In this document: in pieces, positions 12,278 through 24,311 of the stretch | Numbering within the stretch: position 1 is the first letter of the stretch | How the letters are laid out: each line of letters opens with the position of its first letter | Origin: Rotaria macrura | Taxonomy: Eukaryota; Rotifera; Eurotatoria; Philodinida; Philodinidae | Assembly: GCA_900239685.1 (NCBI GenBank) | Contig: OENT01000400.1 | Location: 59,181 to 123,180, forward strand | Reading direction: 5' to 3' | DNA length: 64,000 nt | Notes under the pieces: model-generated | Databases searched by the model: none | What the model was told of the DNA's origin: nothing | The model's input: only the letters and a program-made list of their open reading frames with translations | Translations under genes and position numbers: made by a program

Positions 12278-12817
12278 CTAATGAATTTTGTCATAATAAT
12301 GTGAATCGATCGAATAATCTATTGATGAATCAACTCGATAATCTTTCGACACTGACTCATTCGTGCTTATTGGACCAGTATAAAGTGATGGTTCTTCGAT
12401 ATATTTAATTGTTGATACTTGTTGAGTTTGTTTTGTTTTGTTTTTATATTTCCGGCGTAAACAGAACCATACGATGAAAATAACGAGTAAGCCTATTAAA
12501 AATACTCCGCATATAGAAGCAACAACAGGAGCAATTATATTTGGATGTGCTCGACAATTATCTCCAAGACATGGTTCTAAAAAGAAAATATTTGTCAGTT
12601 TTTTTCATTTCTGGAAGAACAAAATTAAAGACAATACAAAACCCTCAGGTGGTTCACTTGTTTTTGATGTTGTTGGATAGTTATCTCTATCTTGATGATG
12701 TTGACCTTTGTTTTTGAAATCAAAAATAAATTCAAAGTAAGAAGCTACACTTTCATTTTTCTCACCAATAGTCTCATTGAAAATAAATAATAGAATAACG
12801 ATGTATGACAGAAGCAT
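12278..12817 (-). CDS. small type I single-pass membrane protein
   Basis: complement(join(12278..12576, 12643..12817)), 474 nt, 157 aa; 66-bp intron, donor G|gttttg, acceptor ctttttag, phases agree. I chose the ATG at 12817 because it starts a signal peptide (MLLSYIVILLFIFNETIG); the open frame extends 23 codons further up without a better start. Mature ectodomain: N-glycosylation site NES, acidic and Ser/Thr-rich linker, then CLGDNC, a small Cys pair. One membrane helix, about IIAPVVASICGVFLIGLLVI, is followed by a basic stop-transfer LRRKYKNKTK. The ~60-residue tail is rich in Ser/Tyr (YIEEPSLYTGP, IDYSIDSHYYDKIH), suggesting phosphorylation or adaptor docking. It may act as a surface receptor or adhesion stub; no family recognised. 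Confidence 0.65.
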
Positions 12818-15800
12818 GTTACAACTATACTCAAGTAAAAGATATATGTGTTGAAAAGGTAGAAAAGGTCCTATTCGTATGCACATTATTGATTATCGAT
12901 TAATAGCGTACCTTTCTATTATTTTTTTTTTCGTTTTTTCTTCCTATTACGAAAATATTTACTTTCGCAATCATTTATATTTATCCTAAGTGTGGCATTC
13001 AATATTTTACTTAAACGAATAAGTTGAAAAATATTCCATTAAGTTATGTCGTTACTTTTTATTATTACAAAATGTTGAAGATCAGCATCATTGTTGAATA
13101 GAGTGTGGATACTCATTCTTGTTTTTCTGATTCACATTCAACACTCAACCTAGCCAAACTCCGTTCTCAAAAATTAAAACTTTGGTATTGTTGAAAACAA
13201 ATTAACAATCATGGTTCCGTTTTACCATCTGTTTGTTTTTCATAATTCAGCATTCATCCAGCATGGGATCACATCAGCAGTTGGTGTTGAACCAGAGGTT
13301 TTGAATATCAGTAAGACTGAATCAAAGTAGGAAATGTTTCTAAGGGCTGTAGTTCATGCTTTACCTTGATAGAGCTATGGCGGTTTCGGTGGGATTTTCC
13401 ACTACTTGGTTGACTAATCGTGGAAAAACATTTCACCTGAAATTTTCACAATAGATAAGTTTTACGACCGATAGAATATCACAAGCATTTCATCAGAGAA
13501 GAATGAAGTTTTTCTCAAGATATTCAATATCTAACGAACGTATATATATATACGTATATATAGCATAGATAAATCAAGGCTCGGAATAGGACGAAAAAAT
13601 CATCTCATGAAACAACTGGATTCATCTGATCTTGTCCGGAATCTTAATCTCGTTCATTGCATATATGCTCATGATACAAGGTAATCATAAACAAGTAAAC
13701 AATGATGGGTCTTTTGCTATGGTGTACATAGTATACGACAGTTGACGATTGACATTGTTGATCATGAGCTACGAACAAATACTATTCAGAGAAGTAGTAA
13801 ATGACTTTTTCTTCGATGTTGATACCCGAACTGAATTAAATAAACGTATTTTTATCAGCAGATGATTGGAATTATGAAGAATTCATCGCTTGATTATTTC
13901 TACAGTTTTCATTTGTTTAATTCAATCAATACAACTGTTTTTCGATTTAATAACGGTGACAATTAGAAAATTACACGAAAATCACTTTTGAAATTCCTTC
14001 GTTAAAAAGCAATCGATATTTACGATATTTATTAAGTCAAACGCACAAAAAGTTAGAAAACGCACTATCAAACATTATCTGAGTGTTCTCAACAGTTATC
14101 AATTTGAGTGAAACTACTTCAAATTGAAATAAAGCGTTGAAGAATGACTAATGAAAGGTAAAATGAACTTACTGTTTTTTTTGCGCAAGAAAACGATATA
14201 GCTGCAAAATCCTGTTTTGAAGAATAGGGAAAAGTTCAGTTATAGTCAGATAAGAAAATTCAATCAGATTCAAAACATAGAGAAAAGTAACGTAGATATA
14301 TCAAGTGAAAGAAAAACGAACAATAACAATTATCAGTTGTGACGATGAGAAATTCGAAATGATACTCAAGATTATTCATTCGTAGACTTTTTCTCAGTCG
14401 ATAAATATATTCTAGATAAATAATTAAATGAGTAAAGTTTCGCCTTGATTCAATGTGGTGAAAAGGATGATGGATACCGAATTATATTCATGTTTCTTTA
14501 GTCAAATATTTCGGTCAGACACAAGAAGAATAAACTCTTACTGTTATGGTGTGATGATTCGTGCATTTTGAAGCTTTTTACAATAAATTTAACATGTTCA
14601 GTTCAATGTTCTCGAATATCTTCATGCATTATTTTTATCTGTAAGGTAGCGTAATAAATCTTCAGAAAAGTCATAATTATCTGTTTTTGAATGGTTTCTA
14701 TCATTACATTGGCCGAAGTTTTGAATGTCTTCTTCATAATCATTCCAACTGTTGTGTCATTAATACATATCTCTGTGTATGAGGTTATGAAATCAATTTT
14801 AATCCAGGAAAGAAAATAGTCGCCCTCAATCAATCGTATGCAGAACGAAAGAAAAAACAAACTTGCAATATTAAACGCATATGAAGTGTTTGAATGTGTA
14901 AGAAAATTTTAAATGTGAAGCAAAGTTCTCTAACTTTTCCATCTTATCATAGACTTAAGAAAACTACTTTAAAATTATGGATTAATAATACCTGAACGAC
15001 TTGAAAAACTTCCTTAAAATATAGAAACGTTTCAATAGAATACTTTTTATCGGCTTATGTACTTTCTTAACGTTATCTGATATATAATTATACGATACAA
15101 TACATTATATGCTTCAACAATGTCATCGACCTAAACATTGAAATAAATGGATCTGATTTATCTTTGTATAAGAGACTAAACATTTTCGATGCTCAAGGCC
15201 ATGATGTTGTTTTTTGACAAGTTAGAGGTGGAAAATAGCCAATTCTTGTCCAGATTATTTCAGTATACTCTTGTAAATATGGAATTAAAATTTATAAACG
15301 GTGATAGACAATAAGGAAAACTTCGTTGCGATGTTACTATCTGATGATTGTTCCTTCGATAGGCTACATGACGAATTGACTTACACATGTAAGTTTATGA
15401 GTTTATTATTTTAAAGAAAATCATTGGAATGATTACTTATTTTATAAGTTTGTGTTGACATGAATATAAATGAAGACAGAAGAAAAACTAAGTTTTGAGT
15501 TGGTATGCTTTGTATATGATAATCATAGAGACGACTAGAGGCAGACGATGGTAACATCGCCGACATGGAATATTTATTCTCCATTGTATCCGTTTAGGTT
15601 GAATAGCAGTGAAGTGTTGAAACTACAGCAATTATATAATAGTAAAACATTATAAAAATGTTGATGTATTAACAATTACAAAAAGAAATATATTCTACAT
15701 AGTACAATATACGTAAGTGATGTATGATTTTGGCTTTTCAGAAAAAGTTTTCGAACTTCTTAACATATTCATTCAATATTGAATTTTTAGGGAAATAATG

Positions 15801-16743
15801 GATTTAATATATATGATGGTTCTTGCCATTATAGTTTTTTCACAAGAGTGAAACATAAGTAGTCAAGTGAGAACGATTTAAGTGGCACTGTATTCACTAC
15901 AGATGCCGAATGGTAGCATTCACAAGGTTCCTTCGTTTAGAAGAAATAATTAGTACTTTATTCCCGAAACATGGCGAATTCTTATTTTATCAAATCCTTA
16001 ATAGCGTTTCTCTTGTCATTCTTTGGACGAATATGTGGTCTGGTCTCTTTCTAGACAAATAAATATACATCAATCAAGATTGCTGGTGAACGATATACAT
16101 ATGGAAATGTGAACTGTTTTCTACTTTAAACGAGATTCTAATTCAAGTTTGACTTGTTCGTCACGTAACAGAGTTACAAAGGCAGCATGATATTAATATA
16201 TCTGTCATTGTCAATACTTGTCTTGTCACTGAAATTAAGTGTAGAGATAGGATCAATGCAAATATTGACTACTGGTAAATTGATAATAAGTAGGAGTCAC
16301 CATTCCTTTTGAAAAGAACTGAAATCCATAAATTCTATGGACGGGGTTCTTAAACCGGTTAGCTACCAGAAACTGACTCATGACGTATAGATTTCAGTAA
16401 TGGTAAGCCTCGATGTAGGAAAATTAGAAACTATTAAATTGAAATTCGCACAGTAGTTGAACAGATTGGACATCCTCATTAGATTAGACAACTTTCATTA
16501 TAAACACAAACAGATTGTTTGGAAGACCGTAATTTTGGCCCAGAGTCGAACTATCTTCAGAATGAAGTGACAATGTGATGGTGATGTTCGACAATTGCTA
16601 TTGTTATATTTTACTATTAAAAGTAAATTTCCATAATAATTATTTGAATTTGACGTATGTGTGCATCAACATTATGAAACATGAAAATTTTAGCATACAG
16701 ACATTTATTAGTTATTAGTATTCATAGATCTATCTTGTTATTT
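12818..16743. other. long intergenic region
   Basis: About 3.9 kb, AT-rich. A palindromic (TA)n tract with acgt ends lies at about 13538-13560. A short plus frame opening at ATG 13211 and ending at a TAG near 13330 has protein-like composition and a possible GTAAGA donor, but no partner exon. The minus-strand exon candidate at 14618-14745 is listed separately. The remainder shows nothing. Confidence 0.35.
14618..14745 (-). CDS. possible small coding exon, unrecognised
   Basis: Read on the minus strand after an acceptor-like acacaacag, the frame beginning WNDYEEDIQNFGQCNDRN and ending near LLRYLTDKNNA stop is acidic and hydrophilic, quite unlike AT-run translation. The longer frame on the same strand (14603-14860) is hydrophobic and less protein-like. 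No upstream exon could be joined with confidence, so this may be the last exon of an unresolved gene or chance. Confidence 0.25.
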
Positions 16744-17347
16744 CTATGGTAATGTATACTCAAGTGCTTGTTGTCTTAAAAGTAGATTTGGACTTTGTCT
16801 CATTTGTCGAAGAACACCTTGACATTCTTGCTTGTTAGCACTGGCCTTATTGAATACTTGATTCTTAAGTAGTTCAAAAACAAACAACGGTCGAGCTTTC
16901 TCATTGATGAACCATAGAGCTAGATGAAATTTTTCATCTATTGTCAAGCTTTGTAGCCAAGAACAAGATCCATCATCATCATCATCAAGATAAATTGCTA
17001 ATTTGACAAGAACATATTCAAAATATTCAGCAGGCAAATACTGCTGAAAAAGAATCAGCATCTCGTCAAGATCTTCTTTATTTTCAGTCAATCGTATTAA
17101 TAAGCTTCCAACTAAAGTAGCTCTTGTTACTTCACATTTAAGAATAGATAGAGCCAACGAACGAAAACAAAGTCGCTGCTGCAAATTGAGTTCTCCGAGT
17201 GAGATGATGAAAGCATCTAAAAGTTCGTTAATACGAAGATAGATCAATGAACTCTTTTGTTCATTAATATTATCTGTATTTGAAGCCAATACTTTTTCAT
17301 AGTCTAAGATTGATTGAATAAAATCAACTATTTCGTTCGACGATATT
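16744..17347 (-). CDS. 3' exon of the orphan helical-repeat gene
   Basis: About 200 codons, opening after a clean acceptor ttcttgtag and ending at a stop codon at 16744. The product is Leu-rich and almost wholly helical (LRINELLDAFIISLGELNL, LQSLTIDEKFHLALWF), with an acidic DDDDDG run, the same style as the exons upstream on this strand. It therefore probably continues the gene at 17674-22654. However, the acceptor needs two bases from the preceding exon and no phase-2 donor is present before the TGA at 17674, so the junction is unresolved: a missing small exon, an alternative 3' exon, or a separate decaying gene. Confidence 0.5.
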
Positions 17348-17673
17348 CTACAAGAAAAACTTATCAATTTGTTTTTTTACGTGTCTAGAAATACAGAAAA
17401 ATGCTACGTAGTTCGGTTACTACGATGAGAACTTATTGAAACACTTAGATTGACGATGGCCGATCATCGAGTCTATCTGATGAGTACTCTTTATGATTCG
17501 ATGTATTTGAAAAATCCGAGCACTATTCAAAGAAAGTCTACCTAAAATGTAAGCACCTGGGTACCTGAATGCATGACATCGAGAACAGTTAGTCAGAGTT
17601 CTAAATATTAACGTGATTAGCTTTGATCATCCTTTAAGGTCGTGCTATACACAAAGAAACTCAGCGTTTCTAT

Positions 17674-20600
17674 TCAATCTAATTCTTTTACATTCGGCAA
17701 ATAAGATAACTTGTTTAATTTGTGAAATGATAATACTTTGTCTAGTGCACGTTTCCATAGTGTATTGACATTTTTATCGAATCGGATACATAATTGTTGA
17801 GCTTTCTTTACGACAACATCAACACTACAATACTCGCAATCTAGTAGAGACCACGCCCACACACGCACAGTAAACGATGTTGGATGATCTAGAATTCTCA
17901 TTTGAATTCTTTGGACAAACATTCGACGGAGGTTGGTAGATGAATCTTTGAATCCAATGGTCGATCGACGAATTCCTTTATCATTTGCACTGAACAGAGC
18001 CAAAACTATTGGATGATAATCATCATAAGAAGCTTGTTCCAGTATTAGCCATGCTACTGATTCACTTTCCATTCCATTCGATTCATGAATGAATTCAAGT
18101 AGAATCTTGATAAGGCAGGTACGAATATCTGGATGTGGTCGAGAGTCTCACAAAGGTTTTACAATTGATGTTATCAAAGTTGAATCAAAACGATATTCAA
18201 CTAATAAACAGCATAGCTTTTCTTGCTGTTATACCTACGAGAAACGAGAAAAGAATGAAACTGTCTTTTATCAATAGACTCGAATTTGTTTGACTAGCTC
18301 GCTGCTAATAAATATGGCTTTACTCAAGTATACGTTGACGACTGCAATATTCTTGTGAATGTATGATAATACCAAGAAAAAGATTTACGAATTTCCTATA
18401 CGATGCAAAACGTTTATAGGAATTCTAGAACTTCACATAATTTTTTAGCAATAGTCATAAGTTTTTTTTTTCAAGTGCCTCTTTAATCTAATCGGCAAAC
18501 GATCATTCTTTTATAATTTACGCTGATAGTCGCTAGATTCCCCAATGCCCATGGTGATGCATACTAGCGACACGATCAAGTTTTTGTTTGATGACATCAC
18601 ACATGAAATCTTCCCTTCTGAAAATGGATAAAGTCTCCAGGCGTCGATATTTATTGCGTTTTAAAATAAAGTTGAATGATGGAAACAATGTCATTAGTCA
18701 CTCAATATGTACCTAATCCTGTTAGAAGAAAAAAAAACAACAAGAGACAATTTCTCTTCAGATTTCAACACCTGACTTTGTAGGTTATTGTTCAGTTTTT
18801 ATTTTCATCTATCTAAAGTTGTGCGCTACATCTTTATCTACTTTCGAATAGTTCGTAATTATGTGTATGTTATCTGCATGGTTATGTCGTAGACGAAGGT
18901 GCCATTAATGAATCACTCTCTCCAATATTGAGGGAAGTCATAGTACATGAAAAGATCTGTTACTTTATATAGTTACCCAATTGCGTGAAATGTTCACTGT
19001 GAATGAAATTCATAAAATGTTTTAAGAAATCTTGATCAGTTACTCTTTGCAACAAACTCCATAGAGCATTACGAACAAACGTAGCATTCGATGCATCCAA
19101 GTTTGCTGTAAGTCGATGAACTTGTTTAAATAAATCTTGTGGACATAAATCAAAAGTCGCTGGTAAACACAAGATGTAATGATTGTTTGCTTGAATATTT
19201 GCACCACGAGCAGAATTATTCATTGGCGAAGATGAAGCATCAGTTAATATGGACAAAGCAAGGTCTTGATTGTTCTCGATCCATTCTAGTGTGTATTGAT
19301 ACGTATGTGTGAGACGACGAAGAAGACGAAGTGATGTCAATTTTTCGAGATTCGATACATCTGCGTTCTAGTAAATAGAAAACACTACGTTCATCATTCA
19401 TTAGATTGAATAAGTTAAAACAGAATTACCTGGAGATAATCGTTTAATATAATTTTTGTGATGTATTTCAAATGTTCTCCTGTCAAATGATAATAACAAC
19501 TATTCAATAGAGTTGTATTGAATCCAGCTAGGTTTTTATTTTGAATATTTAAGTTCGAATTCGTTTTTTGTTTTGAGATTTTATTAACATCGATACATTT
19601 CTCGTCTTTCAAAAGCTGCTCAATTAACTGTCGACATAGTTGAGACTTGAGAATAGTACGTTGAACTTCAATATGAAAGAAAAATACTTGATCGATTTCA
19701 TTCAATAATCGATGAACACGTTCCAATCGAGTTGGTTTTGGTTTAAGAAACGATGAAATTAAAAATCCATGTTCGTTCAAATCAAATGCCGATTGAAGTT
19801 CTGTTGAACTAATTAAATTTTCGAAAAAGAATGCATTGAGAAATGTATCGATTTGAGTTAAACGCCAAGCATCATGAAAACATTTCATCAACAAATTATT
19901 TATTTCAGTGATCAAACATTTGGACATTAATTTCGGAAATATATCTGCTATTAAAATGTTTGCAAAAGCATTACGTGCCATTGGTAATGATCGAGATAAG
20001 ATTGCATCATCGTACGGAAAAGTAACATTCACTGAATAATATCTAAACAATTAAATACGTATCCATTGATTGGAATTGCATTGATAAAATGATAAATTCT
20101 TGACTTCACTGCGACCAAAACAAAAGATAGTTTTGATTATCGAATGATAATCATCCAACCCAAAACTTCTTTCTAGTAGTGTCGAACTTAGAGTTCCTCT
20201 CATAGAAACTAGTTGGTTTACAAACCTTTCTTTCTTTTTCGAAATGTTGTGTGAATATTGTAAAAATCAATGGAGTGTAGAGATTATGGGTAAGCCTTTA
20301 AAAACTAAGATGACCTGCTGTTGATAAGTACTAGATTTTAACATCTGTAACTAGAATAATTTGATTCTCTGGAGTTTTGCTGACGAAATATCGATCTTTA
20401 ATGCTCAATTTTTCGAATGAAATGCGTATCTGTTGCTTCATTAACATGTGGTATTGTCTATCGATTTCAAAAAATTAACTTCCTTGATATTCATCATGCG
20501 GATTAGAGATCTCAAGGAATGCAATAGAAGAACAGCTGAAGTGTGTTCAATCAACTACTTTGCTTTTTACAGAAGATCACCATGACTGATTCTGAAGTTA

Positions 20601-22654
20601 CATGTTGATATTCTGCGTGTTCTTAAAGTAAACATAAGTTTTCATGAAAATTTGATGCGTCAAAAGAGAAATATTAAATAGCTCGAGCCTTATTTAGCTA
20701 TTCACTTTTAGTTTTCTTTCAATTCTTTCCTATAAAATGATATCATACTCGTCTTCATAGAGTCAAAGGATTTAACTTATCGATAACTATGGATCATTGA
20801 AAAGAAATTCTTATTATACTCAAATCATTTTCCTTTCATTACCGCTGAATGACTTGACAAGCAAAGTCTTGTATTTTATTCTGTTGTAATTTATTGTTGT
20901 AATGTTCTGCTTTGACAAGTAAGAGAAATCCATATCTCAATATGATCTCAATTGTTGACGATGTTCTTTGTAAATGATTGAAAGCTATATTCATAATGTC
21001 TTCAATCATGTTGAAATTATCTGGTAAATATTCCAAATGGAATGGATCATCGTATAAAGATAGATTCTTTAGAAAGTATTCAATGACACTCAATTGTTCA
21101 TTTATAAATTGTTTTCGAATCCATTGAAGAACACGGTCGACATTTTGTTGATCGGTAGACACAGCACATTGGAGAATAAAAGAGTACATCCGTTTTCGTT
21201 CGTTCACATTGGAACCACATTGTTGAAAAAGGAATAAAAATTTATCGAATATTTCTGAATTCATCAATTCATAGCGAAGAAACGATGCATGTTGTTCGGC
21301 ACTAATTAATTCTGTTTGATCAAGCTTTTCGAATAAATATCGAGCTAATGGTAGACGTAGTTCTAAATAATCACTTAACATATGCAAATGACATTCCGTA
21401 GCACGTCTTAACAATTTATTGAGAAATTCTTTTTGACCAATACGTTCGTCAATGATAGTATCAAGAAACCACTTCCGACCTCGACGGAGTAACGAGAGAG
21501 TTTGTGACGTAATATCATGGCCTAACATATAGGAAACGAGACACTCTGTATTATTCAAAGACCATTTACATGTGTCATACAATGTAAAAAAGATGCGAAC
21601 ATAGTTATCTTTTGAAAACGAACGAGGAAACACAAAAGAAGATAGCTCTATGCCTGAAGAATCCCATGGTGATTCGTATTTAATTATACCTAATAAAACG
21701 GAAAAGACAAGTTTCAAGAATGATGTCCTGTTTTTCAAAATAACCTGGCTGGTGAGAGGCTACTAATTCTATTAATTGAATCATTTGATCAGGAGCTTTG
21801 TCAAATATTCGTTTCTCTTCACGTACGATAAATGCTGGTAGAATTCTTTGATGTTTTCCCAGCCGATGAACATGCTCGATTGTTAAATGACACATTGCTT
21901 TGGGTTCCCTTTTTGTTAATAATTCAAATAATTTTTTATGTTCTCGAAAATAACCTCTTAGTTCATCATCATTCGTAGATTTTTCTATGATGTCGCCTTG
22001 AATTAAATGAATAACAATAAGAGGTCGATAACGAATCAATTTCGAACAAAATGACGATGAAAAATTAATTTGCGTAAAACGTGCCAACGACCATAGAGAA
22101 AGAAGTTTTTCTATTTGATGCCATGAACAGAATGGTAGTGATTGAGCATCGATGTTGAATTCGTCGTGATGAAATGTTCGAGTCAAATGACAAGCAAGAT
22201 CATAAAAGAATGACGAGGACATCTTCAACCGACGAGCATGATGAAGACATTTGAGAATACGATGTTTTATACTAAATTTGTTTTTGAAAAAGAAAGTATG
22301 TGAAAGAATCAAAGAATGAACATACAAACGAGGAACATTTGCATCTGTTATGGTTTCAACTACGAACTGATGGATTCGTTTTTCATCTTGTTCAAGTCGA
22401 AGCCAATGTTTTGCAGCATCAGCTCGTTGACAAACAGGTAATGAATCATTTTTTATGATTTCGTAAAGATTCAATTGATTTTTTGTTGATTTCGACAGAA
22501 ATATCAACATTTGTAAATCATCGTAAGATCGCGTAGCTAAATTTTTCAAATGTATCTCTATTTCATTCTTATCTTCTAGCGATAGGATGAAGTTGAGACG
22601 ATCCGTAAATGATCCTTGATATTTCAATACTTCATATTGTTCCATCAATGACAT
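17674..22654 (-). CDS. large orphan protein, probably alpha-helical repeat
   Basis: complement(join(17674..18146, 18977..19367, 19430..20042, 20843..21689, 21745..22654)), 3,234 nt, 1,077 aa to a TGA. Phases agree at all four junctions; introns are 55, 800, 62 and 830 bp. Start at ATG 22654 (MSLMEQYEVLKYQG), preceded 6 nt upstream by an in-frame TAG. No signal peptide, no membrane helix, no catalytic motif seen. The sequence is a run of amphipathic helices with frequent Leu/Phe/His/Arg, for example the LARYLFEKLDQTEL and LWSLLQRVTDQDFLKHF segments, resembling HEAT/ARM-type solenoids or the helical part of very large scaffold proteins. The acceptor at 18146 (tgtgag) is weak but restores phase and gives continuous helical protein. 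Family not recognised; a cytoplasmic scaffold is only an inference. Confidence 0.6.
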
Positions 22655-23080
22655 ATTCTATTGCAAAATATAAAAGAAGTAATTATCTATAACAAAAATA
22701 TTCGAATTAAATACAACGTATAGACAATACTCAGATGTTCTCAGCGACACTATGTTCCATCTTTTGGACACGAGATATTTCTTTACTTTGCTCATCAATT
22801 TTAAAATTTTGAATCTACTTCAAATGATTGAAAAAGAAAAGATTTGTATCGATGTTTAAATCGTACTACTTAATTTAGTCTATCCTTGAGACCCGAACAC
22901 GTGATGAAAAATATCGATAGACACTATTATCACTCACGTTTTGACAAATGCTTATCATTCAAGGTTGATCAATAGAAAAACTATTGACACACACAAGGTA
23001 GGGATAAACACGTAAAAGACATGCTCTTATAAGTCAAAATATGCCACCAATACTCTAAGAGATTTTTTTCTATGTACTAG

Positions 23081-23341
23081 AGTTCATTCATATGCAACTC
23101 AACTGCATTACGTTCATACAATAATCCTTTTTTTATTACTTGGAAAAGAAATGGACAAAAAACAAAAAACGAAACAGCATCCGAACATAATCATCATCGT
23201 TTTCGTCACATGAAAAATCTAATATCAATACTAATACGTCGATCTGGTAAAACACATGTAGTATATGGAGAATTGAATGAAGACGAAAAGCAAGTCCATC
23301 TATTTGAAATAGTACTACATCCATTAAGTATGCACAAGTGA
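23081..23341 (+). CDS. orphan coding-like frame, possible terminal exon
   Basis: An 86-codon open frame ending at a TGA. The last 45 codons (RHMKNLISILIRRSGKTHVV, then GELNEDEKQVHLFEIVLHPL) read like real protein, while the 62-aa frame on the other strand is its hydrophobic shadow. There is a pyrimidine-rich acceptor-like site near 23145 but no upstream exon that I could join. It could be the last exon of a small gene or a remnant. Confidence 0.3.
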   Translation, partial: SSFICNSTALRSYNNPFFITWKRNGQKTKNETASEHNHHRFRHMKNLISILIRRSGKTHVVYGELNEDEKQVHLFEIVLHPLSMHK

Positions 23342-24101
23342 TCGATTGCGAAACATAGCAGTGAGTTCCAACGAGTACGATGAATCTATCAGTTCTCTCT
23401 CACAGAAGATTATGTCGAAAAAAACAAGACCGACCGAGTAACAAGAACGAAAACAGATTTCTCAGTTATGGTTTAGAATTCAGCGTTTGTATTCACAAAT
23501 GAATTCGTACACGAGAAAAATACGCTTATAATTGAATCAATCGATGAAATCAAGCTAATGCACTCGATGATTATGAAAGTTATTGGAATGATGCTTTTGT
23601 TTTATCCTATAGAACAGTTCAAAATCGGGTTAGTTCCATCACAATTAGTTATATGGAACTAATCACGATGCTTTTTTATCCAGTGGAAAAACGTATGATT
23701 GACCGTACTTGTTGTTAGAAAATAAATCGTTCATTCAACACTAGAAAGATGAGTCAACTAACCAGGTAAGACTGAATCGTAGCTGCATCGAAAAATAACT
23801 AAAAAAAACGATTTGAAAAGTAAAAAAATGAGCATAATTTTATGGCTAACATCTGTTGCTTCATGGTCAATGTCACATAACTTAGCAACATCAGATTAAC
23901 TTATAGTGATTATTTCACATTGCTTGAATTGAAAGAACATCGACCAACGTCATCGAATCATTTGAAAATATAAATCAATGCATCAATATGATGCTTGCTT
24001 GGATAAATGGAACGCTTCTATTTGATGATTATCTAGACACTATCAATCAACATCATACAAGATAAAAATTTTTTTACATACTTAAAAAATGCTAATACCA
24101 A

Positions 24102-24311
24102 ATGGAATCAGACAGAATCGAACGTTTCCTTGCATCTCATTACATTAGTCGAAACGACCCAATACTTCCCATTGCTCATATTGATGAAAAAGAAAATAAG
24201 TCTGAATATATTAGTGTCCGTATGAATATGTGTTTTACTACTGCTCATGCAACATCACAATCAATGATGAAATCTCATATTGAATGCAATGTAGCCAAAA
24301 AGCAGTTCTGA
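24102..24311 (+). CDS. hypothetical 69-aa ORF
   Basis: ATG to TGA, starting MESDRIERFLASHYISRNDP. The first two thirds are hydrophilic with balanced charge, the last third Met/Thr-rich. No signal peptide, membrane segment, intron or known motif. It stands alone in intergenic DNA, so it could be a small gene, an exon or a remnant. Confidence 0.25.
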   Translation: MESDRIERFLASHYISRNDPILPIAHIDEKENKSEYISVRMNMCFTTAHATSQSMMKSHIECNVAKKQF

